Positions 30,388 to 39,207 of a DNA stretch of 64,000 nt are shown here, piece after piece. The translations under genes and the position numbers were made by a program. The stretch lies in NCBI RefSeq assembly GCF_002632755.1, contig NZ_NJAK01000001.1, positions 1,302,001 to 1,366,000 of the forward strand, written 5' to 3'. The notes beneath the pieces are model-generated. The model made no database searches, had not been told where the DNA came from, and saw only the letters and a list, made by a program, of their open reading frames with translations. The stretch comes from Xenorhabdus ishibashii. GTDB taxonomy: Bacteria; Pseudomonadota; Gammaproteobacteria; Enterobacterales; Enterobacteriaceae. Numbering within the stretch: position 1 is the stretch's first letter; every line of letters begins with the position of its first letter.

Positions 30388-31089
30388 ATGACCCCATCAT
30401 GGCTCGATTTAGCGTTGGATTCCCTATGGCCGATGATTTACGCCGGCCTGACATTCACTATTCCCCTCACGCTGATTACGTTTGCACTTGGGATCTCATT
30501 GGGGTTTATCGTTGCTTTAATCAGGCTATATGGCCCTAAACCTCTGGTTGCTGTCGTTCGGTTTTATGTCTGGTTGATCCGCGGTACGCCTCTGTTGGTT
30601 CAGTTATTCCTGATCTTCTACGCCCTACCCAGTGTAGGCATTACTTTAGAAGCATTCACCTCCGCCGTGATCGGCTTTACCCTGAATGTCGGTGCCTATA
30701 CCTCAGAGGTGATCCGTGCTGCCCTCACTTCTGTTCCCAAAGGGCAATGGGAAGCTTCACACTCTATCGGTATGAGCTGGTGGCAATCACTACACCGGAT
30801 CATCCTGCCACAGGCAGCGCGGGTTTCCATTCCTCCCTTATCCAATACCTTTATTTCGCTGGTAAAAGATACCTCTCTGGCTTCCGTCATTACCGTGCCA
30901 GAAATGTTTCTGGCAGCACAACGCATCGCTGCCGTCACCTATCAACCGTTAATCCTGTATACCGAAGCCGCCATTCTCTACCTGCTCTTAAGTTCAGTAT
31001 TGTCAGCACTGCAAGTCCGGTTAGAAAAGAAATTTACCCAGCAAAATAGTAATAAGGAAGCCAAAGATGATTCAGCTTACCAACATTGA
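30388..31089 (+). CDS. Amino acid ABC transporter permease (HisM/TcyL family)
   Basis: The 233-residue membrane protein has about five helices and the EAA coupling loop near EASHSIGMSWWQSLHRIILPQAARVSIPP, which contacts the ATPase. It belongs to the polar amino acid family that includes TcyL and GlnP. As the only permease here it probably works as a homodimer. It overlaps the ATPase gene by 23 bases. A good ribosome-binding site (AGGAAGG) lies before ATG 30388. Confidence 0.88.
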   Translation: MTPSWLDLALDSLWPMIYAGLTFTIPLTLITFALGISLGFIVALIRLYGPKPLVAVVRFYVWLIRGTPLLVQLFLIFYALPSVGITLEAFTSAVIGFTLNVGAYTSEVIRAALTSVPKGQWEASHSIGMSWWQSLHRIILPQAARVSIPPLSNTFISLVKDTSLASVITVPEMFLAAQRIAAVTYQPLILYTEAAILYLLLSSVLSALQVRLEKKFTQQNSNKEAKDDSAYQH

Positions 31090-31831
31090 AAAAAGTTTCG
31101 ACGGACAGAAGGTGCTGAAAAATATTAACCTGACCATTAAGGAAGGCAGCCTGACGGCACTTATTGGCCCTTCCGGTAGCGGAAAGAGCACCTTGCTGCG
31201 TTGTATTAACCTGTTGGAAATCCCACAAGCTGGCAAGCTGGAAATCGGTAAAGAGCAGATCATCTTTACTGCTAAAGAGCGATTACCACATCGGGAAATC
31301 CAGCGTTTTAGTCTGCAAACTGGCATGGTATTCCAGAATTTCCAGATTTTCCCGCATCTCACGGTGATTGAAAACATTATGGAAGGGCTGATTTGGGTAC
31401 AAAAATGGTCTCGCGAACGCGCCAGAGAACGGGCGCTGGAGTTGCTGGAAAAAGTCGGGTTATCCCACAAAGCTGATGTTTGGCCGAGTACACTGTCGGG
31501 CGGCCAGCAGCAACGTGTCGCAATCGCCAGAGCGATGGCACCTTCCCCCAAAGTGCTTCTATGCGATGAGCCAACATCGGCACTTGATCCTGAATTATCC
31601 AAAGAAGTCGTCTCAGTTTTGAAACAATTGGCAGGAGAAGGCACCACCATGTTAATGGCAACGCATGATCTGCGTCTGGCTGCCAATCTTGCTCATGATG
31701 TCGTGTTTCTGGAATCTGGCGAGATTATTGAATCAGGTACGGCAAAAACCATCTTTACCCGCCCTGATAAGGTACGTACTGTCGAGTTTATCTCAACCCT
31801 GACAGAAACCTTACCAGACTGGGAAATATAG
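31067..31831 (+). CDS. Amino acid ABC transporter ATP-binding protein (TcyN/GlnQ family)
   Basis: The 254-residue ATPase has Walker A GPSGSGKST (about residues 34-42), the Q loop MVFQNFQIFPHLTV, the ABC signature LSGGQQQRVAIARA, Walker B VLLCDEPTSALDP, and the H-loop His in ATHDL. This is the typical pattern of polar amino acid importers. It follows the permease with overlap and precedes the second binding protein by 56 bp. Confidence 0.92.
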   Translation: MIQLTNIEKSFDGQKVLKNINLTIKEGSLTALIGPSGSGKSTLLRCINLLEIPQAGKLEIGKEQIIFTAKERLPHREIQRFSLQTGMVFQNFQIFPHLTVIENIMEGLIWVQKWSRERARERALELLEKVGLSHKADVWPSTLSGGQQQRVAIARAMAPSPKVLLCDEPTSALDPELSKEVVSVLKQLAGEGTTMLMATHDLRLAANLAHDVVFLESGEIIESGTAKTIFTRPDKVRTVEFISTLTETLPDWEI

Positions 31832-31887
31832 CGAGCAGTCACGGTACATTATTTATTCTGAGAAACACAGTTACCTGGAGAAACGCA

Positions 31888-32661
31888 ATGAAAAAAATTT
31901 TGAGTCTGTTACTGGCGAGTGCGACTGTCCTTGCTATTTCGGCTCCTGGCTATGCCGGCAAAGATTTTGATGCCATAAAAGCCTCTGGTGTCTTTAAGGT
32001 TGGCACGGAAGGCACTTATCCTCCTTTTACCTATCACGATGCCAGTAATAAATTAGTCGGCTTTGACGTGGATATCGCACGGGAAATCGCCCAGCGTTTG
32101 CATGTCAAACCTGAATTTATGGAAGTTAAGTGGGATGGTTTGATTGCCGGACTGGATGCTAAACGTTTTGACGCTATTATCAATCAGGTTGGTGTCACCC
32201 CAGAACGGGCAGCGAAATACAGTTTTTCCATTCCTTATACAACTTCTCAGGTTGTGTTGATCGCCCGTAACGATAATAGTGATATTAAGACTTTCGCGGA
32301 TATTAAAGGCAAACGTTCAGCCCAGTCACTGACCAGCAATTACGGGCAACTGGCAACGTCTTACGGCGCGAGTTTGGTCAGTACAGATGGTTTTAATCAG
32401 GCTATTGATCTGGTCGCTACCGGACGCGCTGATGCCACACTCAATGATCGCCTGTCATTCCTTGACTTCAAAAAACAGCGCCCTAATGCGCCAGTAAAAA
32501 TTGTTGCCCAGCAAACCGATGCGAGTCAATCAGCCGTCTTACTGCGTAAAGGAGATGCTGAGTTACTGGAAGCAGTTAATAAAGCCCTGCAAGAGATAAA
32601 GGATGACGGTACATATGCCCGTATCTCTGAGAAATATTTTGGCGTGGATATTTCCAAATAA
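31888..32661 (+). CDS. Periplasmic polar amino acid-binding protein (TcyJ-like), second copy
   Basis: This 257-residue binding protein has a Sec signal ending near GYAGKD and is a clear sister of the one at 29457: FKVGTEGTYPPFTYHDASNKLVGFDVDIAREIAQR and KWDGLIAGLDAKRFDAIINQVGVTPER line up almost residue by residue. It differs in loops lining the cleft (for example TSQVVLIARNDNSD and KRSAQSLTSNYGQLATSYGAS), so the two may bind different ligands for one transporter. It comes closer to E. coli TcyJ at the C-terminus (KYFGVDISK). A hairpin follows the gene. Confidence 0.88.
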   Translation: MKKILSLLLASATVLAISAPGYAGKDFDAIKASGVFKVGTEGTYPPFTYHDASNKLVGFDVDIAREIAQRLHVKPEFMEVKWDGLIAGLDAKRFDAIINQVGVTPERAAKYSFSIPYTTSQVVLIARNDNSDIKTFADIKGKRSAQSLTSNYGQLATSYGASLVSTDGFNQAIDLVATGRADATLNDRLSFLDFKKQRPNAPVKIVAQQTDASQSAVLLRKGDAELLEAVNKALQEIKDDGTYARISEKYFGVDISK

Positions 32662-32678
32662 ATTTTTCTTTGCTTTAG

Positions 32679-32711
32679 AATAAGGTGGTATTTTTATAAC
32701 ACCGCCTTATT
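32679..32711 (+). terminator. Probable terminator of the amino acid ABC transporter unit
   Basis: AATAAGGTGGT (32679-32689) can pair with ACCGCCTTATT (32701-32711) with one G-U pair and an 11-base loop. The sequence after it is TATATT, a weak tail. Confidence 0.5.
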
Positions 32712-32882
32712 TATATTAAAAAATAATGCCACCTTCACAAACCCTCATCATTTATTAATAATTAATATATTTAAATACACTAAAACATTTAACCAAACGC
32801 TATAAAGGTTTATGATTAAATTTATTATCATTCATCTGCAAAAAAGAAACTGTTTAGCAAATTTGAACAAGGAAAATAAATA

Positions 32883-33869
32883 ATGCTATCAGAACTGACT
32901 ACTGCGTATCGTAAATCTAAGGCACTGTTTGCTTTTGTAGAAAGCAAAGCACCACTATATTTAAGTACCCAAGATGGCAAGACGGTAGAACAACTTGCTC
33001 AACTATGCCATGTTTCTCAGGATAGATTCCATCGGCTATTAAATTATATGCAATCAATTAATGTGTTAACAAAAAAAGATGATAAATTTTACCTTACTGA
33101 GCAATGTTCATCACTAAGTGATCCAAACAGCCTTGAAACATTACATATAAAATTTGAATTAAGCCCAACCTGTTGGAGCGCCTGGTCACAATACAGGGCA
33201 TCTTTAAGTGAAATAAATAACAAATCCGCTTTTGAACTTAGCCATCATGAGAAATTTTTTGATTATTTAAATCATGAAGATAATAAACCCCTCAAAACAA
33301 ATTTTGATAATTTAATGACAAAAATTACCGATGCAATGAATAAACATATTATTAAAATCCTCCCTCTAAACGGTATTTATTCAATCATTGATATAGGAGG
33401 AGGCCAAGGTTCTTTAGCTCAAAATATAAAAATTCACTATCCACATATCCAGTGTCACGTTATGGATCAATATAATTTTACTAAGCAAGAATCAAAAGGT
33501 ATTACTTTTATCAATGGCGATTTCTTTTCCTCTATTCCATCAGGATATGATGCTTATTGCATAAAAAATGTTTTGCACAATTGGCCAGATAATCAGGCTA
33601 TTGATATTCTCAAAACCTGCCATAAAGCAATGAATAAAGATTCCGTTCTATATGTTATCGATATGCTTAAAGATCAAAATGATGCAGATGCAGAATCATT
33701 TGATTTACATATGGATACCCTTTTATCAGGCAAAGAACGGTATCAATCAGAATTTGAATCCATAGCAAAACAGGCTGGACTTTCTATCACAAATACATAC
33801 AACTTGAATTTCTCCCTAACGGGGGGCAGCCAATATATTATTGAAATGCAAAAAATAAAATCTCAATAA
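32883..33869 (+). CDS. SAM-dependent O-methyltransferase (COMT-like family 2)
   Basis: The 328-residue protein has an N-terminal winged-helix dimerisation domain (about residues 1-90, with VEQLAQLCHVSQDRFHRLLNYM) and a C-terminal Rossmann methyltransferase domain. The SAM motif is IIDIGGGQGSLAQ at 168-180. The region KNVLHNWPD carries the conserved His that acts as base in small-molecule O-methyltransferases. The family methylates hydroxyl groups of phenolics, polyketides or similar secondary metabolites. The gene stands alone, with no other biosynthetic gene next to it, and is AT-rich compared with core genes. The substrate is unknown. Confidence 0.8.
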   Translation: MLSELTTAYRKSKALFAFVESKAPLYLSTQDGKTVEQLAQLCHVSQDRFHRLLNYMQSINVLTKKDDKFYLTEQCSSLSDPNSLETLHIKFELSPTCWSAWSQYRASLSEINNKSAFELSHHEKFFDYLNHEDNKPLKTNFDNLMTKITDAMNKHIIKILPLNGIYSIIDIGGGQGSLAQNIKIHYPHIQCHVMDQYNFTKQESKGITFINGDFFSSIPSGYDAYCIKNVLHNWPDNQAIDILKTCHKAMNKDSVLYVIDMLKDQNDADAESFDLHMDTLLSGKERYQSEFESIAKQAGLSITNTYNLNFSLTGGSQYIIEMQKIKSQ

Positions 33870-33889
33870 CCTGAGCTCTGGGCAAAATA

Positions 33890-34030
33890 GGGTGCAGCCG
33901 ACCACCACCCCGCTAGGGTCAGGTCAACACCAGAAACGCCAAACGGTCTGGTTTCAGGGCATGTGTCAGAGTACCTTACTGCTGTCCATCGGCTACAACC
34001 TGAACCTTGTAATATATTCGCGTCCAAACC
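33890..34030 (+). other. GC-richer possible gene relic between the methyltransferase and the LysR gene
   Basis: About 140 bp here are richer in GC than the flanks and stay open in one plus-strand frame, reading SGQHQKRQTVWFQGMCQSTLLLSIGYNLNL. The end (a Gly, a hydrophobic run, then YNLNL) looks somewhat like the last helix of some transposases, but I cannot assign it. There is no start codon or ribosome-binding site. It is probably the remains of a gene lost by deletion. Confidence 0.25.
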
Positions 34031-34038
34031 AGAATTTA

Positions 34039-34944
34039 TCAGTTTTTAGTAGACCAATCCCTTGAGCATCTCTGAAGAAAATCAATCAGAGCACGTACCT
34101 TAGCGGAGACATGGCGGGTATTAGGATAAACCGCATACACACCCTGCAAAGGGAAATGGTAATCGGGCAGCAAATGTTGCAGTTCCCCGTTTGCTAGAGC
34201 GGGTCGGACGAGCCACTCTGGTAACAGAGCAACACCACAGCCCTCCAGAATGAAACTCATCAGCGCAGAAGCGCTGTCAGTTGAAAACCTGACGGGGCCA
34301 GTGATGGAAAAATCTATCTTCTGCTGTTTAGGATCTGTTACTTGCCAGCGTAAAGGGGATTGGAGACGAGTGTGAATAACCCATTCCGCCTCACCTAATG
34401 TATTAAGCGAATCTATCGGGTTATCTTTAATCCATTTCGGCGCAGCCACTGGAATTATTGAAAAGTTGTCTATTAGCGCAGCGTGATAACTGGAATCAGC
34501 TAATTTACCAAGACGAATGGCAACGTCGAAGTGTTCTGAAATAAGATCGGCATGATAGGAAGACGAAACATGGCGAATACTCAGCTCCGGGTGTGCCTGC
34601 CCGAATGCCACTAAAGCGGGGATGATCATTGTAGTGCCATATTCTGGTGTACTGGTTATTCGTAACTCACCACCAAATCCTCTATGACTGAATTGCACAT
34701 CGTTCACAATATCTTCTGTTTCTTTCAGAAGATGAACACTACGCAAGTAAAAAGCTTCCCCCGCTTGAGTAAGTGCCAGACGTCGGGTAGTGCGTAGCAA
34801 CAACGATACACCAAGCTCTGCCTCCAATTGCCGGACGTTAAAACTAACGACTGCCTTCGTTTGTCTGAGCGTGGTGGCTGCTGATGTGAAACTCCCTGCC
34901 TCTACCACGGCCACAAACATTGCTACACGCTGTAAATTGAGCAT
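34039..34944 (-). CDS. LysR-family transcriptional regulator
   Basis: The 301-residue product starts MLNLQRVAMFVAVVEAGSFTSAATTLRQTKAVVSFNVRQLEAELGVSLLLRTTRR, a typical LysR winged-helix domain, and continues with a periplasmic-binding-protein-like effector domain. The ATG at 34944 (GTGGGAT ribosome-binding site) is preferred over a GTG at 34965 that would add seven residues. It lies divergently from the MFS transporter gene across about 108 bp. LysR regulators commonly control such a divergent neighbour; the short intergenic region carries TGTCAAAAAATATTTGACAG, a dyad that could be its operator. Confidence 0.9.
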   Translation of the reverse strand: MLNLQRVAMFVAVVEAGSFTSAATTLRQTKAVVSFNVRQLEAELGVSLLLRTTRRLALTQAGEAFYLRSVHLLKETEDIVNDVQFSHRGFGGELRITSTPEYGTTMIIPALVAFGQAHPELSIRHVSSSYHADLISEHFDVAIRLGKLADSSYHAALIDNFSIIPVAAPKWIKDNPIDSLNTLGEAEWVIHTRLQSPLRWQVTDPKQQKIDFSITGPVRFSTDSASALMSFILEGCGVALLPEWLVRPALANGELQHLLPDYHFPLQGVYAVYPNTRHVSAKVRALIDFLQRCSRDWSTKN

Positions 34945-34960
34945 AAGTATCCCACTTACT

Positions 34961-34985
34961 GTCAAATATTTTTTGACAGTGTATC
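34961..34985. promoter_or_regulatory. Dyad between the LysR regulator and MFS transporter genes
   Basis: The plus strand shows ACTGTCAAATATTTTTTGACAGT: CTGTCAAA and TTTGACAG are complementary 8-bp arms around a short AT-rich centre. Its place between the divergent start codons makes it a good candidate for the LysR operator, though LysR boxes often read T-N11-A. Confidence 0.5.
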
Positions 34986-35052
34986 ATTGTGCCAGCACTT
35001 TATCCTTCCCATTACCGGAATTATATTATTCATTTTTAACAGGGAAGAGAGT

Positions 35053-36435
35053 ATGAATTATCGTAGTAAAGTTGCGGTCGTTTACCTTCTTGGCTTTTTC
35101 CTCGACTTAGTAAATATGTTTATCTCTAATGTTGCTTATCCCACTATAGGTAAGGAAATGCATGCTTCAGTCGCAGAGTTAGCATGGATCAGTCATGGCT
35201 ACATATGTGGACTCACGCTTATTATCCCTCTCAGTGCGTGGTTGACACAGCGTGCAGGTGCCCGACGGGTGTTTTTACTGTCATTAGCCTTATTTGCACT
35301 GGGAACAGCGGCATCTGGATTTGCACATTCACTTGAGGAGTTGGTTTTTTGTCGAGTTGTGCAGGGCATGGGCGGTGGACTGTTGATACCCGTCGGTCAG
35401 GCATTGACATGGCAGCTTTATGCAAAACATGAGCGAGCTAAACTTTCATCTGCAATTATGTTGGTAGCGCTACTAGCCCCTGCACTATCCCCTGCCTTGG
35501 GTGGTGTGCTGGTCCAAACGCTCAACTGGCGCTGGGTGTTCTTTGCCAGTCTGCCGTTAACCCTGCTGACACTAATACTGGCTTTCAGATGGTTACAAAA
35601 CGAGATCACGTCTGAAAAAAATAAAGCTCTCGATTTCTCTGGTCTTGTAATCGGATGTGCTGGCCTATTTCTCATTTTACTCGGAATGACAAAAATGAGT
35701 GAGGCGGGAAGCATTGCAAAAGGCACGATACTTTTCTTATCAGGTATCATTCTGTTGGCCTTTTTCATTATTCGCTGTAGTCGGCATTCTGCACCACTTT
35801 TCAGCTTTCATCTCCTTTCTGACCCATTAATGCGCTTCTCAATGCTGGTTTATCAGTTCGTGCCAGGCATGTTTATGGGAGTAAGCTTGGTTGGCGTCAT
35901 TTATCTGCAGACATTTCTCGGTATGTCCGCCGCTGAGACAGGGGCATTAATGATTCCCTGGTCACTAGCTGCGTTTCTAGCTATCACTGTTACAGGCAAA
36001 ACATTTAACCGTTTGGGACCACGACCACTTATCATGACTGGTTGTCTGCTACAGGCGATAGGCATTTTGTTACTTTCGGTGGTAACCCACGACGGGCAAA
36101 ACTACCTGCTAGTGACGGCTTTTGCATTGATGGGAATGGGAGGGAGTTTGTGTAGCAGCACCGCCCAGAGTAGTGCTTTCCTTGAGGTATCAGCCACAGC
36201 CATGCCTGAAGCAAGTGCATTGTGGAACATAAACCGTCAACTGAGTTTCTGCTTTGGTGTTGCGTTGTTGAGCCTGTTATTCAATTTGCTTATCAGCCAT
36301 CTCGCACTGCGACAAGCTTATATGTGGACGTTTTATACAGCAGCAGCCTGTACTCTTATTCCACTCCTGCTCAGCTTGAGTATCAATAATCGGAACATAA
36401 AACTTAATATTCTACCATCAGAAAGGAATAGCTAA
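35053..36435 (+). CDS. MFS drug-resistance-type transporter (DHA2-like)
   Basis: This 460-residue protein has about 14 hydrophobic segments and DHA2-type features: DLVNMFISNVAYPTIGKEMHASVAELAWISHGYICGLTLIIPLSAWLTQRAGARRVF contains the family motif A region, and CRVVQGMGGGLLIPVGQAL motif C-like sequence. These are proton-driven exporters of drugs or other small hydrophobic compounds. ATG 35053 follows an AGGGAAGAGAG ribosome-binding site; an upstream ATG at 34987 has none. The stop overlaps the start of the next gene (TAATG). Confidence 0.87.
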   Translation: MNYRSKVAVVYLLGFFLDLVNMFISNVAYPTIGKEMHASVAELAWISHGYICGLTLIIPLSAWLTQRAGARRVFLLSLALFALGTAASGFAHSLEELVFCRVVQGMGGGLLIPVGQALTWQLYAKHERAKLSSAIMLVALLAPALSPALGGVLVQTLNWRWVFFASLPLTLLTLILAFRWLQNEITSEKNKALDFSGLVIGCAGLFLILLGMTKMSEAGSIAKGTILFLSGIILLAFFIIRCSRHSAPLFSFHLLSDPLMRFSMLVYQFVPGMFMGVSLVGVIYLQTFLGMSAAETGALMIPWSLAAFLAITVTGKTFNRLGPRPLIMTGCLLQAIGILLLSVVTHDGQNYLLVTAFALMGMGGSLCSSTAQSSAFLEVSATAMPEASALWNINRQLSFCFGVALLSLLFNLLISHLALRQAYMWTFYTAAACTLIPLLLSLSINNRNIKLNILPSERNS

Positions 36436-36824
36436 TGAACCATTATATTAATGAAATATTGGAGGCTCATGTTGCCATTGAAAATTGGCTTGGCAAAGGT
36501 GAAGGTGACGTGCAAACACTCCTTGGCCGTTTCAGTCAGGATTATTCAATGATCACGATAACAGGCTCGATGCTTAATCATGAGTCTCTGAGCCATTTTT
36601 TTATTGCTAAACGTGCAAGCCGTCCGGGATTACATATTGTTGTGGATTCGCTGTTTGTCTTGAAAGAGTGGGAGAATGGGGCAGTGATTTTATATCGTGA
36701 ACAGCAGACCGAACCCGACAAAGAGACCACAATTCGCTGGTCAACCGCTGTCTTTAACCTTCATGCAGATACACCAGTCTGGCTTCATTTGCACGAAACA
36801 TTACAACCAAACAATCCAGATTAA
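36435..36824 (+). CDS. Small NTF2-like (SnoaL/DUF4440-type) protein
   Basis: The 129-residue protein has the alpha-then-beta composition of an NTF2-like fold: an N-terminal helix (INEILEAHVAIENWLGKG), a short loop, and long beta strands ending AVFNLHADTPVWLHLHETLQ. The fold is used by small enzymes and binding proteins. It is translationally coupled to the MFS gene (TAATG overlap), so it may act on, or bind, the exported compound. The exact family and role are uncertain. Confidence 0.6.
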   Translation: MNHYINEILEAHVAIENWLGKGEGDVQTLLGRFSQDYSMITITGSMLNHESLSHFFIAKRASRPGLHIVVDSLFVLKEWENGAVILYREQQTEPDKETTIRWSTAVFNLHADTPVWLHLHETLQPNNPD

Positions 36825-36879
36825 ATGAACTATTTATGCGCTGCTTTTCCTGAACAGCAGGCAAAATATTAGACAGTCT

Positions 36880-37922
36880 CTAATCCGGTATTACTTGCGA
36901 CAAAATTAATTCATCACTGGGATTATAAATAAAAAATTCACCTTTCATCAGAATTTGGGCATTTCTCTGCGCGCTCGCATACGCTATATGCTCACCATCA
37001 TGGGTGATACTAAACTCGGATATTCCAGACAAGTGTTCAATCCGTACAGTAGCGTTGCCGTCAATCCTATCAGAATAATAGATATGACTGGCAACAGTTC
37101 CAGGGAAACAGCAAGCAGCAGCTAAACAACAACCACCGGATACTGCAATAGATAAATGAACACTTTTGGGTGTAAGATACCTGATATTGATATCCCCATC
37201 TCTATCCTGATTTCCATAATTTTCTCTTGTAATACTTTATTATTCTTAATTTCATTGGGATTTTCGTAACCTGTAATCCCTAAACTTTCTGCGTTGATAA
37301 TAATCATTGGTACAGCAACATCGATACAAGTAACTGGAATACTATTAACTTTGTCAATCAAGTTCCCTGTCGGAAAAAGAGCTTTTGTTTTTGAACATGC
37401 GGGATCTTCAAATGACACATTAACTTCAGGGAAATCACCAATAATGCCAGGTATATGTACCAGTTGGTATTTAGGCACTACATTCGCCATCGTGCACACA
37501 ATATTTTTATTAGTATTTGTATTAAAAACACTTAATTTCCCATCAGGCATTAACCATTTTTCTTCCGGAAGATCTCTTATCACCAAGGGTATTGATGAAG
37601 TCATATTTCCGCAATTAATCTCCCACGATACGGTACTACTCTCTTTTTCCAGTTGTGCAAAAGTACTTATCACCTGTTTAGATTGATAATCGATATCAAT
37701 GATAAAGGCTTTGTTGCTGGTGGTTATTCCCCTGCCTAAACCCTGTAGTTGTTTATTATTTTCATTTCTTCCTTTCAGGGGCACTCCCATTATATGTCTA
37801 AGAATCTCTTCCTTAAGCTCTTTTTTTTCTGGTAAATGTTTTTGTAGTAAAATGATACCTGTTGAAATTCCGACCCTCACATAATAGAGAGGAATTCGAA
37901 TGGGAAAAGATAATTTTTTCAT
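36880..37922 (-). pseudogene. PrpF/LigU-family isomerase, split by a frameshift
   Basis: Reading from ATG at 37922, the protein begins MKKLSFPIRIPLYYVRVGISTGIILLQKHLP and continues QGLGRGITTSNKAFII, the plan of the PrpF family (4-oxalomesaconate tautomerase, methylaconitate isomerase). After EIRIEMG it loses the family sequence and stops at 37122. In the next frame it resumes as DINIRYLTPKSVHLSIAVSGGCCLAAACCFPGTVASHIYY and ends at TAG 36880-36882. The break is at the C run 37194-37197 on the plus strand; one extra base would give one protein of about 347 residues, a normal family length. As it stands the gene is broken. Confidence 0.75.
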
Positions 37923-38434
37923 ATAATTATTGTGATTAAGTTAGTTTTTCTTCAATAGAAAGAGTGCATATTTCTAATATAATAAAATTTATTTTAATAT
38001 TATTCGTTGAAATGGCATTTATAGCACCTGGTATCTCAATGAAATAAAAAATATAAATAAAATTATCTTTAATGAAGTGGTAAAGAAAATAATATAAATA
38101 AAATGTAATACATTAATAACAAACAAACTATAAACAATAATTCTATTTATTAGTTTAGCGAATACTACCGCTATTCATCGCGATAACGGGGGTGGCCTTC
38201 TTTCCTTTACCCTGCCTTTTTACATCGCCTGATTTGTGACGATAACAACAGCAAACATCAACTCTAATCATGTTTCACCCCGAAAACAGCAAAGGCGTAC
38301 CACTAACAGCTTAAGATTAAATACATGACCGATTATTGGATGTGAATTATTTTAGCAACGTTATTTTTTATATTGTTTTTTTCCAAAATTTATATATATT
38401 GACGCACGATTTATACAATAAAGAGATACTTATA
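37923..38434. other. AT-rich stretch without a convincing gene
   Basis: About 500 bp between the PrpF-like gene and the Ail-like gene have no frame I would support. The left 230 bp are very AT-rich. A block at 38160-38320 is richer in GC with several short frames but no ribosome-binding sites. A possible promoter for the barrel gene lies at the right end: TTGTTT (38373-38378) and TATATT (38395-38400), 16 bp apart. Confidence 0.4.
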
Positions 38435-38995
38435 ATGAAAAAAGCGCTATTGACCTCAGCGATTGTTGCTGGATTATCCGTTTCTTCATTCACAGCAAGT
38501 GCAAGCGGTAAACACACTATTTCACTAGGTTATGCCCAAAGCAGTATGGATATGGAAGTTATGGGAGATACGTTGAATCTGAAGGATCTGAATAAAGATC
38601 CAAGAGGTCTCAACCTGAAATACCGTTACGAAATTAATGATCATTGGGGGGTTATCGGTTCAACCACATACACTAAACTGAGAATTAAATATTACCCCCC
38701 TTCTTTAGTGCAATCCCATAGCGAGGACATTACTTATAAGTCCTTGATGGCAGGTCCAACATATCGCTTCAATGAATATATCAGCGCCTATGCCTTGATT
38801 GGTGCAGCCAATATTGAAGATCATCTGACTGCACCAATCATAGAGGTGAGTAAAGATAGAACAGCCGTTGCCTACGGTGCAGGATTACAATTTAACCCGA
38901 CCTCAAGCATAGCTGTTGATGTTTCCTACGAATATTCTACTTTGGATCAGGCTAAAGCAGGCACATGGACAGTTGGTGTTGGCTATCATTTCTAA
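38435..38995 (+). CDS. Ail/OmpX/Lom-family outer-membrane beta-barrel protein
   Basis: The 186-residue product has a Sec signal (MKKALLTSAIVAGLSVSSFTASAS, cleavage near residue 24), alternating polar/hydrophobic strands, and ends in the aromatic WTVGVGYHF that typifies barrels inserted by Bam. Segments such as HTISLGYAQSS, LNLKYRYEINDHWGVIGSTTY, LMAGPTYRFNEYISAYALIGA and SIAVDVSYEYS match the Ail/OmpX/PagC plan of eight strands. Such proteins give serum resistance, adhesion or no known phenotype. ATG 38435 is chosen because the frame upstream (from 38336) is not a signal sequence. A terminator follows. Confidence 0.85.
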   Translation: MKKALLTSAIVAGLSVSSFTASASGKHTISLGYAQSSMDMEVMGDTLNLKDLNKDPRGLNLKYRYEINDHWGVIGSTTYTKLRIKYYPPSLVQSHSEDITYKSLMAGPTYRFNEYISAYALIGAANIEDHLTAPIIEVSKDRTAVAYGAGLQFNPTSSIAVDVSYEYSTLDQAKAGTWTVGVGYHF

Positions 38996-39025
38996 TGTGA
39001 TCCATTAAAACGCCCTTCATCGCGT

Positions 39026-39070
39026 CACCCTAAATATCAAACTGATACACAAATATTTAGGGTGTTGTTC
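39026..39070 (+). terminator. Terminator after the Ail-like gene
   Basis: CACCCTAAATAT (39026-39037) and ATATTTAGGGTG (39053-39064) are perfect 12-bp complements with a 15-base loop, followed by TTGTTCT. It lies 31 bp after the stop. Confidence 0.65.
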
Positions 39071-39207
39071 TAATTATACCCACCACAATAGCATCCCTGC
39101 TTACGATCTAATGAAAATCACATTTAGCGCCTCTGTGGTTTGTTAACTTAATATATTTCATGCTGTATTATTTAATTCCCTATAAATAAAAATATAAAGA
39201 GAAAATA

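Noticed and set aside
31072..31686. 204-codon minus-strand frame inside the ABC ATPase gene
   Set aside because: It is antisense to a gene with all ATPase motifs and shows Ser/Cys-rich nonsense composition.
37294..37686. 130-codon plus-strand frame opposite the PrpF-like gene
   Set aside because: The opposite strand encodes the recognisable PrpF family sequence.
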